Positions 6,109-12,493 of a stretch of 12,493 bases of DNA are shown here, piece by piece. A program made the translations under genes and the position numbers. The notes beneath the pieces are model-generated. The model did no database searches. It was not told where the DNA came from and saw nothing but the letters and a program-made list of their open reading frames with translations. Source of the stretch: DAOPXV01 sp035352535. GTDB lineage: Bacteria; Muiribacteriota; UBA9980. The stretch lies in NCBI GenBank assembly GCA_964545075.1, contig CAZJFS010000134.1, forward strand, positions 1 to 12,493, given 5' to 3'. Numbering within the stretch: position 1 is the first letter of the stretch; every line of letters starts with the position of its first letter.

Positions 6109-7911
6109 ATGACAGCTATTCTGAAAAAAACCTTTTTTTTAATAATTCTGGCCGCCGTTTTAATGACGGCGCCTCCTTCCTATGCTGCTCCGCCGGCCGG
6201 CGGCATTCTGGAACATGTTTGCGCGGATGCGCAGGTCCTGGTTTACATACCGGATATAAACGATTTTAAAAATTATTCGAAATGGTCGCCTATATACAAT
6301 TATGTCGTCCGCGAGGATTATGGCGGCGTTTATCTTACCATGAGAGGGCGGCAGCTTTTAGAAAAATTAGAGTCGGCGATTAAAATGCCGGTGACGGAAC
6401 TTTTTTCTCTTTTCAAAAACGAAGTCGTTATATGGGCTGAAATAAACGAATTTTCGATGAACGGCCTCAATATAGCGATAATGATCTCGCCGTCGAACGT
6501 GGAAAAATGGCTGTCCATCTTCGACTCGTTATTACTGAAAAATAAGGAGATCGCGTCGTGCGAGAAGATCGACGCCGGAGCGTGCGCTTATTCGGTCGCT
6601 GTGAGCATGCCGAATTTTATAAGTCCGGCGCTTAAAAATAAAATTGAATTTAATTTCGCGATCGCCATATCCAGCGATTCCGTGATAATTTCGAGCGGAA
6701 AGCAATATCTGATAAAAGCGTTCGAGTGCTCCTCCATAAAAAATAAGGCTTCCGGCCCGGAAAACAAGCCCGGTTTTATGGAGTACTTCGGGTCGTTAGG
6801 CGATAAAACTTCGGTTTCTGGTTACGCCGATCTGAAAAAGTTATACGCCATAGGGTTTAAGGAGCTCGAAAAAAAGATGGGAGCGGCATCTAAAGACAAG
6901 CGGCCCAATGAAAATAAGGCGGATGGCAAGGAAACCGCCTCGGATTTCGAGTCCGCGAAGGGGATTCTGGAAGAGCTCAATATTTCCGCCATCGATAGCT
7001 TGAAAATAAAATACGAGATGCTTGAAAAAGAGATCCGCGTGACCGGCAGGCTTGAAGCTAAGAATCGCGACGGGCTTTTAAAAATTGCGGGCGGCGAATT
7101 CAAATTTGCCGAAGAAACGGCCCTTTGTCCGGCCGACGCGTCATCCGTCATGGTTATTTCGCTTAACGTTCCCGAAATATATAACTTGCAGGAAAAAATC
7201 GCGGCCAGGCTCCCTTTTATGGCCCGGACCCAATATTCGCTTGGGCAGGCGGCGGTTTCCGGCGTGCTTGGAATGAAGATCAAGGAGGACGTTTTCGACG
7301 TATTCTCGGGCCGCATAGTCATAATAAATAAAATAATCAAGAACAGTGGTAATAACGCATGGATGGCTTTGCCTACGGTTGTTTTTAAGCTCAAAAACCA
7401 GAAGAACGCTCTTAAGATAATCGACAAGCTTATTGAAAATAAAATGCTTTCGACTTTCGAGCCGAAGGAGCTTCTCGGAATAAAATATTTTTCGCAAAAA
7501 TTGCCCGGCATTGAAAATGGTTTTTTGTGTTTTGCCGTTTCCGGCGATCATTTCGTCGTATCGATGCATTTCGACCATTTTTCAAGCATCTTGAGACATC
7601 TCGCGAAACCTTCCGCGGGCATAACCGCCGATCGGAAGTTTCTGGACGCGACCGCCGGGCTCCCGGAAAAACTTCTTTATTTCGCCTATTCTAAGGATGA
7701 GGATTTCTCTGAATATTATTCCGGCGCTCAGCGCGGCGGCTATGGAACCGCCGGCGAAAAAAATCAAGACGACCTGTTCGGCCACCATGACGAGAAAAAG
7801 ATAGACTGGGCCCGCTTGAAAGCTCATCAGGCGCCTTCCGTCATGGGCGTAATCGATTCGGCCGGCGGGTATGAATTGTTCGGGCATAGCGGCTTTAAGC
7901 GCGAGGAGTGA
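6109..7911 (+). CDS. Exported 600-aa protein with duplicated DUF3352-like layout, function unknown
   Basis: A signal peptide spans residues 1-26 (cleavage after PSYA). The rest appears built from two related halves. Half one opens with ADAQVLVYIPDI (39-50), has LFSLFKNEVVIWAEI (98-112), and later AISSDSVIISSGKQYLIKAF (186-205). Half two opens with CPADASSVMVISLNV (340-354), has DVFDVFSGRIVIINKI (394-409), and FAVSGDHFVVSMHFDHFSSI (475-494). The order (Pro/Ala-Asp opening, 'lxxxFxxEVVI' strand, then 'SGDxxVVS' strand) resembles bacterial DUF3352 proteins; I cannot confirm this without a profile search. A Lys/Glu/Asn-rich stretch at 258-285 is likely a flexible linker. The C-terminal 60 residues are Gly/His/Lys-rich and low in complexity. 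It lies 38 nt after the protease gene with GTGAGGT (6096-6102) 6 nt before its ATG, and is the last gene before a strong terminator. No catalytic motif is seen. Confidence 0.82.
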   Translation: MTAILKKTFFLIILAAVLMTAPPSYAAPPAGGILEHVCADAQVLVYIPDINDFKNYSKWSPIYNYVVREDYGGVYLTMRGRQLLEKLESAIKMPVTELFSLFKNEVVIWAEINEFSMNGLNIAIMISPSNVEKWLSIFDSLLLKNKEIASCEKIDAGACAYSVAVSMPNFISPALKNKIEFNFAIAISSDSVIISSGKQYLIKAFECSSIKNKASGPENKPGFMEYFGSLGDKTSVSGYADLKKLYAIGFKELEKKMGAASKDKRPNENKADGKETASDFESAKGILEELNISAIDSLKIKYEMLEKEIRVTGRLEAKNRDGLLKIAGGEFKFAEETALCPADASSVMVISLNVPEIYNLQEKIAARLPFMARTQYSLGQAAVSGVLGMKIKEDVFDVFSGRIVIINKIIKNSGNNAWMALPTVVFKLKNQKNALKIIDKLIENKMLSTFEPKELLGIKYFSQKLPGIENGFLCFAVSGDHFVVSMHFDHFSSILRHLAKPSAGITADRKFLDATAGLPEKLLYFAYSKDEDFSEYYSGAQRGGYGTAGEKNQDDLFGHHDEKKIDWARLKAHQAPSVMGVIDSAGGYELFGHSGFKREE

Positions 7912-7956
7912 TCGGGCTGGAGCGGCTCCTAAATAAAAAGTTAGACGCAATAGAAT

Positions 7957-8000
7957 AATAAAAAGTCCGCGGAGAATAGATCTTCGACGGACTTTTTATT
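7957..8000. terminator. Bidirectional intrinsic terminator between convergent operons
   Basis: A perfect 13-bp stem pairs AATAAAAAGTCCG (7957-7969) with CGGACTTTTTATT (7988-8000) around an 18-nt loop. A-run and T-run flank the GC core on each side. It lies 46 nt after the stop of the 600-aa exported protein and about 45 nt after the ptb stop on the other strand, so it ends both units. Confidence 0.9.
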
Positions 8001-8045
8001 ATGGCAAATATCAGGACGACGTTGACTTACGGGCCCTTTTCCGGA

Positions 8046-8945
8046 TTACGCGGCGGCGGCGGCCAGAGCTACCGAAAGGAATTTAGATTCATGCGAGTCG
8101 GAACGGGACGTGAGAATGATCGGCGCTCTCGCTCCGACGATTATCGCCGCGAGCCTGGCTTTCGCGAAATGGACTATGCTCTTATAAAGAACGTTTCCAG
8201 CTTCAATATCCGGAGCGACGAGAATGTCGGCGTTGCCGGCGACCGGCGATTCGATGCCTTTTATTTTCGCCGCTTCTTTTGAAATTGCGTTGTCAAAAGC
8301 GAAAGGGCCGTCCACTATGGCGCCTTTTATCTGCTTGAGCTGCGACATTTTCGCGATTATCGCGGCGTCGGTCGTTGGCGGCATGTCGAAGTTGACGAGC
8401 TCGATCGCCGCCAGCATGGCGACTTTGGGATTCGGGAATCCGATTTTATGCATAACGTCGATGACGTTTTCAACTATCGCTACCTTGGTTTTAAGGTCTG
8501 GAGCGACGTTCATGGCGGCGTCGGTTAGAGCCATTAAGCTTTCGGCGATTGGCGATTCGAAAACCGCTACGTGCGAAAGGACCTTGTTTCCGGAACGCAG
8601 GCCCCATTCTTTATTTAATATCGCGCTGAGGTATGGGCCGCTGGAGATAAGCCCTTTCATTATGATTTGTGATTTTCCTGAACTCACGGACTTAACGGCG
8701 AGTTCGGCGGCTTTTCTGTCGTCCTCGACGTTCTCGATTTCAAGGCCGGCCAGCTTGATGTTCTTGGCTTTAGCTATATCCTCGATCTTTTTCTTGTTGC
8801 CGTAGAGAATTGGAGTGACGAGGCCTTCTTTAACGGCTTCGGCCACTGCCATCAGAACTTCTTCGTCATGCGCGGCGACTACGGAAACAACTCTTTTGCC
8901 CTTATCTTTTGCGACTTTAACCAGTTCGTGAAGTTTTGTGATCAT
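8046..8945 (-). CDS. ptb: Phosphate butyryltransferase (phosphate acetyl/butyryltransferase family)
   Basis: This is a 299-aa cytoplasmic enzyme, the normal length for the family. It transfers an acyl group between CoA and phosphate (butyryl-CoA + Pi to butyryl-phosphate + CoA), usually feeding a butyrate kinase that makes ATP. Characteristic segments are IIMKGLISSGPYLSAILNKE (about 94-113), LSHVAVFE, LTDAAMNVAP, KIGFPNPKVAMLAAIELVN, GPFAFDNAISKEAAKIKGI, SPVAGNADILVAPDIEAGN and the C-terminal IVGARAPIILTSRSDS. These match Ptb better than Pta, which has a different motif pattern and is usually longer. AAGGAG (8953-8958) lies 7 nt before the ATG. The usual partner buk is absent from both sides here. 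Branched or short-chain acyl specificity cannot be told from sequence alone. The tail is a run of six alanines broken by one Leu-Ala, unusual but compatible with function. Confidence 0.9.
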   Translation of the reverse strand: MITKLHELVKVAKDKGKRVVSVVAAHDEEVLMAVAEAVKEGLVTPILYGNKKKIEDIAKAKNIKLAGLEIENVEDDRKAAELAVKSVSSGKSQIIMKGLISSGPYLSAILNKEWGLRSGNKVLSHVAVFESPIAESLMALTDAAMNVAPDLKTKVAIVENVIDVMHKIGFPNPKVAMLAAIELVNFDMPPTTDAAIIAKMSQLKQIKGAIVDGPFAFDNAISKEAAKIKGIESPVAGNADILVAPDIEAGNVLYKSIVHFAKARLAAIIVGARAPIILTSRSDSHESKFLSVALAAAAA

Positions 8946-9000
8946 TTTAACTCTCCTTAGAAAAAAAATTGTTTTTTCGGGTTGAAATTTTATCGTCAGA

Positions 9001-10140
9001 TTAAGCTTTAGCGGCCATTTGAGTCTTCGTCAGTAGATGTTTCAGCTCGGTTATGAAGCGAGCGTTCTGCTCGTGGGTGGCTATGGTGACGCGCATATAG
9101 TTATCTGAAAGACCCCACGAACCCATGGGCCGGATGATAATTCCGGCCTTTAAAAGGTCGGTGCACATTTTCGTTCCATCGTAGCTTTCGTCGACCTTTA
9201 TAAGGATGAAGTTCGCTTCGGTAGGAACGTATTTGACTCCGAGCTTTTCGTATTCGTTGTATAAATATTTTTTCTCGTCCGAACACAGCTTTTTGCTTTT
9301 CGCGGCGTGGTCCATCGCTGAAAAACAAGCGCAGCCGGCTGCCTGAGCAAGCATGTTGATATTGAAAGGTCCGCGGACTATGTTTACATATTTTACTATT
9401 TCGGGGTTCGCGATTCCATATCCGACGCGGGCGCCGGCCAGACCGAATATTTTTGAAAAGGAGCGGAGCGTAATAATGGGCCTTTCCGGATAATCCCGCT
9501 GAAGTTTAATCGAGTCCGGATAATCCGGGGACTCGACGAAACCGGAGTATGCCTCGTCGAATATGACGATGACGTTTTCGGAAAGCCTGTCCAGAAGATA
9601 ACGCGCTTCCTTGTCGTATATTATCGTTCCGGTAGGGTTATTAGGATTTGCGAGTATTATGATTTTTGTGTGTGAATCGACAAGCTTCAATATGGCTTCT
9701 ACGTCATAGCGCATATCGTTCGTCATGGCGGCGCGCCGGTATTCTCCGTTGGCGATCTTCGCCATCTGACCGTAGCGCAAAAAAGAGTTTTCGGAAGATA
9801 CTATATTGTCGCCGACATCCGTGAATGTATCCATTATAATCTGCAAAAGTTCGTCGGAACCGTTTCCGGCGAATACCGTATTATAATTGATGCCGTGATG
9901 TTTAGCGACGGCCGCTTTAAAATTATAAGCTTCGCCGTCAGGATAAAGAAAGAGCTTGTCGAGGCATTCGATAATGGCGCGTTTTGCGGCTTCCGGCGTT
10001 CCGCAAGCGTTTTCATTCGACGCGAGTTTTTCAATGTTTTTGATGCCGAGCTCTCTTTCAAGTTCCTCGATAGGCTTTCCCGGCTTGTATGGAACGCCGT
10101 CGATTATAGAAGCCTTGGCAATGTTTTTAATGTTAAACAT
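9001..10140 (-). CDS. hisC: Histidinol-phosphate aminotransferase family (HisC-type) PLP enzyme
   Basis: This is a 379-aa class I/II fold aminotransferase. Residues 39-46 (LASNENAC) match the LASNENP-type substrate segment of HisC. Further landmarks are GNGSDELL (92-99) for the phosphate of PLP, NPNNPTG (165-171) with Asn contacting the cofactor, DEAY (195-198), the Schiff-base lysine Lys230 in RSFSKIFGLAGARVGYG, and Arg350 in MRVTIAT binding the carboxylate. HisC converts imidazole-acetol phosphate and glutamate to histidinol phosphate in histidine synthesis. Closely similar enzymes also transaminate aromatic amino acids, and no other his genes are adjacent, so the substrate is less certain than the family. 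The start has a G-rich AGGGGGG about 5 nt upstream. It follows the J-domain gene by 37 nt, with a weak promoter candidate in the gap, and precedes ptb by 55 nt. Confidence 0.86.
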   Translation of the reverse strand: MFNIKNIAKASIIDGVPYKPGKPIEELERELGIKNIEKLASNENACGTPEAAKRAIIECLDKLFLYPDGEAYNFKAAVAKHHGINYNTVFAGNGSDELLQIIMDTFTDVGDNIVSSENSFLRYGQMAKIANGEYRRAAMTNDMRYDVEAILKLVDSHTKIIILANPNNPTGTIIYDKEARYLLDRLSENVIVIFDEAYSGFVESPDYPDSIKLQRDYPERPIITLRSFSKIFGLAGARVGYGIANPEIVKYVNIVRGPFNINMLAQAAGCACFSAMDHAAKSKKLCSDEKKYLYNEYEKLGVKYVPTEANFILIKVDESYDGTKMCTDLLKAGIIIRPMGSWGLSDNYMRVTIATHEQNARFITELKHLLTKTQMAAKA

Positions 10141-10160
10141 ACCTACCCCCCTAAAATTTT

Positions 10161-10189
10161 TTTATATACTTCATACCTTATTTGAACAA
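10161..10189 (-). promoter_or_regulatory. Weak promoter candidate upstream of hisC
   Basis: On the - strand TTGTTC (10189-10184, 3 of 6 against -35) stands 17 nt from TATAAA (10166-10161, 5 of 6 against -10). It overlaps the stop codon region of the J-domain gene. This would allow hisC-ptb to be expressed separately from ttcA, but the match is modest and could be chance in AT-rich DNA. Confidence 0.3.
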
Positions 10190-11155
10190 ATTGCAGTGGC
10201 AGCTTCCGCAGAGGATGTTTTCGTGGTTGGATATGAACATTTCCACTTTCACCGCATTTTTTATTCCGCATTCGCGGCAGTTATATACTATTTTTTCCTC
10301 GGCGATCTTTGGATACATTAATATTTCATGGCTGAGCCTGTCCTTGATCTGGGTAACGGGGCCGTTGTTTTTGAATAATCCGAAAATTCCGCGCGATTCG
10401 TTTTTCTGGAGCTCATCGGAACAGCCTTCAACGAATTTTTTTATAAACGCCATGTTTGAGTTGCGGATTAAAAGTTCGTCCTTTAGTGACTTAAGCTTGG
10501 TCTTGAGCCCGTAAACCCTGGGATAAATTTCCTGTATATCCTGATATTTTTTCAAAAGATTTTCAATGCGAGAATATTCCGTTTTATTTATATTGTCTGA
10601 TATTCTGCGCCATTCGATATCGGCGGCTCTTTTGGCCTGCGCGGCTTTTTCCTTGAGGTCCCGCTCTTTTTCGAAATCACGGTTTCCAGTGCCGAAAGGC
10701 ATTTTGCACATTCCGCATTTGATGTTCTGCATATTCAAAAAAGACATGTTGGGCATCCTATTGCGGGTTCCGCAGTTTGTGCAAAGAACGTAAACGGTGT
10801 TCTCGTCGTGAGAGGCGGCGGCTTTCATCGCCAGCTTTTTTTGAAGGTCTTCATTTTCACGCTTGAGCCTTTCATTTTCGCTGCGCATGAAGCTCGTGGC
10901 TTCGCCGCTATTGCCTTTATGCGAGTTATAGATGTTGTAAGTGCCGTCATAATCCCGGCGCTTGTGTTCGTCCAGCAGGACTTCCTTGGCCATGTTGAGC
11001 AGCTTTATTTTGTGGTCCGAGATGCCGGCGTTGAGGTCCGGATGATATTTTTTGACCAGCACCTTATACGCCGCCTCTATGACGTTCTGCGACGCTTTCG
11101 GGCTGACCTCTAAAATATCGTAAAGGTTATGCTGGCTGTATGTATTTCGAAACAT
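10178..11155 (-). CDS. J-domain protein with two zinc ribbons and coiled coils
   Basis: This is a 325-aa protein from ATG at 11155. A frame extension to TTG at 11182 would overlap ttcA and lacks a good Shine-Dalgarno, so I reject that start. Residues 9-71 form a J-domain with LYDILEVSPKAS, AYKVLVKKYHPDLN (HPD at 38-40) and KEVLLDEHKRRDYD, which would stimulate an Hsp70 (DnaK) ATPase. A charged coiled coil (91-111) follows. The first zinc ribbon has Cys125/Cys128 and Cys147/Cys150, and a long helical stretch covers 160-232. The C-terminus carries a second ribbon at Cys293/Cys296 and Cys316/Cys319. There is no Gly/Phe region and no CxxCxGxG array, so this is not DnaJ itself but a type III J-protein with ribbons of the kind that binds nucleic acid, membrane or client proteins. 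It starts 10 nt after ttcA stops, so cotranscription is likely. Client unknown. Confidence 0.85.
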   Translation of the reverse strand: MFRNTYSQHNLYDILEVSPKASQNVIEAAYKVLVKKYHPDLNAGISDHKIKLLNMAKEVLLDEHKRRDYDGTYNIYNSHKGNSGEATSFMRSENERLKRENEDLQKKLAMKAAASHDENTVYVLCTNCGTRNRMPNMSFLNMQNIKCGMCKMPFGTGNRDFEKERDLKEKAAQAKRAADIEWRRISDNINKTEYSRIENLLKKYQDIQEIYPRVYGLKTKLKSLKDELLIRNSNMAFIKKFVEGCSDELQKNESRGIFGLFKNNGPVTQIKDRLSHEILMYPKIAEEKIVYNCRECGIKNAVKVEMFISNHENILCGSCHCNLFK

Positions 11156-11165
11156 ATATTCTTTT

Positions 11166-11978
11166 TTAAACCGCTTTCTCAATTTTTGTTGCCCCGGGCG
11201 GCTTTTTGTTTTCGTATTTCAACCTGCTCAGGGTCTGGTTATATCTTAAATCAAGCATATATCCGGCGTTATAATTTGAAAGCGACCTGAACAGCGTATC
11301 CTTTATTTTCGGGTCGTTCTTTTCAAAATCCGCCAGCATCTTTTTGACTTTGGCGCGCCTTAGCGTATTCGTTTTGCATAAAGGGCATCCGCAGCATGCT
11401 ACCGGGAATTCTTTATCTTTAGCGTAATCGGCTGTAGTTCTTTCCGAGACGTACATCAGCGGCCTGATGATCCGGAATTTTTTCGAGCCGGCTTCGAATA
11501 TGGGAAGCATGGTTTCTATCTTTCCGTTAAAAAACATCGAAAGAAGTACGGTTTCGATAAAATCATCGCTGTGGTGTCCGAGCGCTATCTTTTGGCAATT
11601 ATTAGCGTCCGCTATTCTGTAGAGGACCGAGCGTCTCTGGCGCGAGCAATGAAAACAACCATCTTTAGACTTTTCCGCGTCCTGAAAAACCGTTTCATAA
11701 ATATCGCTGCGCTCGATGTGATATTCGTACTTGTTATCTTTAAGCCATTGCTCAATTTCATTTATCATGAAGCCGGGAAAGCCGGGATGCACCATGCAGA
11801 CGAAAAGTGAAAATTCCACCGGAGCGCGCAGCTTTAAACGCGTCAGGGCGTCGAGCAACGTAAAGGAATCCTTGCCGCCTGATAGCGCCACCATTACCCG
11901 GTCTCCATTGTTTATCATATTGTAGTGCTCGATGGCGAGGCCAACGTTCCTATAAAGCGAATATTTAAAACCGGACAT
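11166..11978 (-). CDS. ttcA: TtcA-like tRNA 2-thiocytidine synthetase (PP-loop ATPase)
   Basis: This is a 270-aa cytoplasmic protein. The PP-loop SGGKDS at 33-38 activates the tRNA base by adenylation. A CxxC pair at Cys108/Cys111 (CFHCSRQRR) and the GHHSDD segment (134-139) are the next TtcA-family landmarks. FPVACCGCPLC (191-201) supplies the third cluster cysteine, and RRAKVKKML follows as in the family. TtcA makes 2-thiocytidine at tRNA position 32 using a [4Fe-4S] cluster held by three cysteines. The cysteine-dense 195-201 segment (four Cys in seven residues) is richer than the single ligand of E. coli TtcA, and the protein is about 40 residues shorter than E. coli TtcA. A related tRNA thiolase with another target is possible. 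AGGTGA (11988-11993) lies 9 nt before the ATG. It is the first gene of the leftward run. Confidence 0.84.
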   Translation of the reverse strand: MSGFKYSLYRNVGLAIEHYNMINNGDRVMVALSGGKDSFTLLDALTRLKLRAPVEFSLFVCMVHPGFPGFMINEIEQWLKDNKYEYHIERSDIYETVFQDAEKSKDGCFHCSRQRRSVLYRIADANNCQKIALGHHSDDFIETVLLSMFFNGKIETMLPIFEAGSKKFRIIRPLMYVSERTTADYAKDKEFPVACCGCPLCKTNTLRRAKVKKMLADFEKNDPKIKDTLFRSLSNYNAGYMLDLRYNQTLSRLKYENKKPPGATKIEKAV

Positions 11979-12019
11979 TTTGTTTTCACCTATAGTTTTC
12001 GTTATTATTTTTTTAACTT

Positions 12020-12049
12020 ATAATACCATAAATGAAGGGGCGATTTCAA
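12020..12049 (-). promoter_or_regulatory. Predicted promoter of ttcA and downstream genes
   Basis: On the - strand TTGAAA (12049-12044) stands 18 nt from TATTAT (12025-12020), with an extended -10 TG one base upstream of the -10. A start near 12013 leaves a leader of about 35 nt. No terminator is visible between this gene and ptb, so it may drive ttcA, the J-domain gene, hisC and ptb. Confidence 0.6.
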
Positions 12050-12085
12050 TATTAAAATTGGCTTAATTTATTTTTTAAATAAATC

Positions 12086-12114
12086 TTTACATAGATTTTA
12101 ATTTATGATAAAAT
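12086..12114 (+). promoter_or_regulatory. Strong extended -10 promoter of the Ala/Pro-rich protein gene
   Basis: TTTACA (12086-12091) and TAAAAT (12109-12114) are 17 nt apart, each 5 of 6 to consensus. TG at 12106-12107 adds an extended -10. The start would be near 12121, leaving a leader of about 92 nt. It is back to back with the ttcA promoter. Confidence 0.75.
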
Positions 12115-12120
12115 TCATCC

Positions 12121-12174
12121 GTCCATGGATATATCATAATATACCTGAATGAAACCAACCTTATTCATCTGGAC
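12121..12174 (+). promoter_or_regulatory. Possible 5'-leader stem-loop
   Basis: The predicted transcript would begin with GTCCA (12121-12125), which can pair with TGGAC (12170-12174). Inside it TGAAT (12146-12150) can pair with ATTCA (12163-12167). These are short stems, so the structure may be only a mild 5' stabiliser or may be chance. No known riboswitch class is recognised. Confidence 0.25.
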
Positions 12175-12212
12175 ATGGTGATAATTTCACTAAAATATAT
12201 AAGGAGGAGTTT

Positions 12213-12493
12213 ATGCCTAAGATGGGTAAAAACAATCTCAACAATGGTAAGGCCGTAAAACCCGGTTTCTTTAAGAAGAACGGTTATTACGCCATAATTT
12301 TATTAAGTATAATGTTACTGATATTTATCGGTAACCCTCAGTTATCGACGATACAGGCTCAGGGAACCGCCCCCGCAGCTCCCGCGGTTGCACCCGCGGC
12401 TCCGGTTAATGTCGCCGCCCCCGCGGTTGCGCCCGAAGCCCAGAATGCTCTCGGAGTTCCAGCTGAAGTAAAAAAATCTGCGCACAAAAAAGA
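12213..12493 (+). CDS. Exported or membrane-anchored Ala/Pro-rich protein, N-terminal part (3' end outside window)
   Basis: An ATG at 12213 opens a frame that stays open to the window edge (93 codons visible). A perfect AAGGAGG (12201-12207) lies 5 nt before it, the best Shine-Dalgarno in the window. Residues 1-24 are basic and polar (nine Lys). Residues 25-40 (GYYAIILLSIMLLIFIG) are a membrane helix, so the protein is signal-anchored or has a long-n-region signal peptide. Residues 51-76 are almost only Ala, Pro and Val with repeated APAVAP units, a rigid extended linker that often spans periplasm or peptidoglycan. Lysines return at 87-93. The C-terminal domain, and so the function, lies outside the window. 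TonB/TolA-like, secretin-associated and cell-wall-spanning proteins share this start, so no family is assigned. Strong promoter and Shine-Dalgarno signals suggest high abundance. Confidence 0.8.
   Translation, partial: MPKMGKNNLNNGKAVKPGFFKKNGYYAIILLSIMLLIFIGNPQLSTIQAQGTAPAAPAVAPAAPVNVAAPAVAPEAQNALGVPAEVKKSAHKK
12381..12435 (+). repeat. Short direct repeat inside the Ala/Pro-rich linker
   Basis: Positions 12381-12396 and 12420-12435 are the same 16-mer apart from one base and both encode PAVAP. They are 39 bp (13 codons) apart. Such repeats let the linker length vary by slippage. Confidence 0.6.

Noticed and set aside
6822..7511. 229-codon open frame on the - strand
   Set aside because: It is antisense to the exported 600-aa protein, which has a signal peptide and a proper ribosome site. 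The translation is Ser/Leu/Ile-rich without motifs, typical of an antisense shadow.
8001..8282. 93-codon open frame on the + strand directly after the terminator
   Set aside because: It is Arg/Gly/Asp-rich, mostly antisense to ptb, and its start touches the terminator stem. No ribosome site precedes it.
8224..8805. 193-codon open frame on the + strand
   Set aside because: It lies wholly antisense to ptb, whose family motifs are unmistakable. It has no Shine-Dalgarno and no recognisable domain, and reflects codon bias.
8960..8990. A-run/T-run hairpin between hisC and ptb
   Set aside because: The stem is purely A:T with a tiny loop and lacks a GC core, so it is unlikely to terminate transcription.
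11156..11182. N-terminal extension of the J-domain protein to a TTG start overlapping ttcA
   Set aside because: TTG is a weak start with no Shine-Dalgarno, and the J-domain is complete from the ATG at 11155.

Overview
The window is a bacterial chromosome segment with dense, single-copy genes, moderate GC and free use of ATA for isoleucine. Nothing in it looks mobile: there are no insertion sequences, phage genes, CRISPR arrays, tRNAs or rRNAs. Exported proteins, a lipoprotein, an HtrA-type protease and an M48/SPFH pair point to attention to envelope quality control. Rubredoxin-like zinc/iron knuckles and a phosphate butyryltransferase suggest an anaerobic or fermentative lifestyle. I cannot name the phylum from sequence alone; an uncultured, deep-branching, probably diderm lineage is a guess.

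Region 1 (1-1825, + strand): the 3' end of an HtpX-like M48 membrane metalloprotease, a slipin/stomatin-type SPFH membrane protein and a small putative lipoprotein, closed by a bidirectional intrinsic terminator. This looks like a membrane-proteostasis unit.

Region 2 (1870-2514, - strand): a protein with two nearly identical rubredoxin-type metal knuckles fused to a cupin. It is divergent from region 3. The 188-bp gap holds a fully consensus sigma70-type promoter firing right and a plausible extended -10 promoter firing left, with their -35 boxes arranged as an inverted repeat.

Region 3 (2703-7911, + strand): a three-gene exported-protein operon with a secreted seven-loop FG-GAP/VCBS-type calcium beta-propeller, a PDZ-less HtrA-like serine protease overlapping it by 4 bp, and a 600-aa exported protein with a duplicated, DUF3352-like layout. 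It ends at a 13-bp-stem terminator shared with the convergent region 4. No described system with this composition is known to me, so it is the best candidate here for an uncharacterised envelope system.

Region 4 (8046-11978, - strand): a co-directional run transcribed right to left, consisting of a TtcA-like tRNA thiolase, a non-canonical J-domain protein with two zinc ribbons, a HisC-type aminotransferase and phosphate butyryltransferase. A promoter candidate lies upstream of ttcA. Gaps are 10, 37 and 55 nt, so cotranscription is possible though the functions are mixed.

Region 5 (12213-end, + strand): the start of an exported or membrane-anchored Ala/Pro-rich protein behind a strong extended -10 promoter and a perfect Shine-Dalgarno. 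It is cut off by the window edge.
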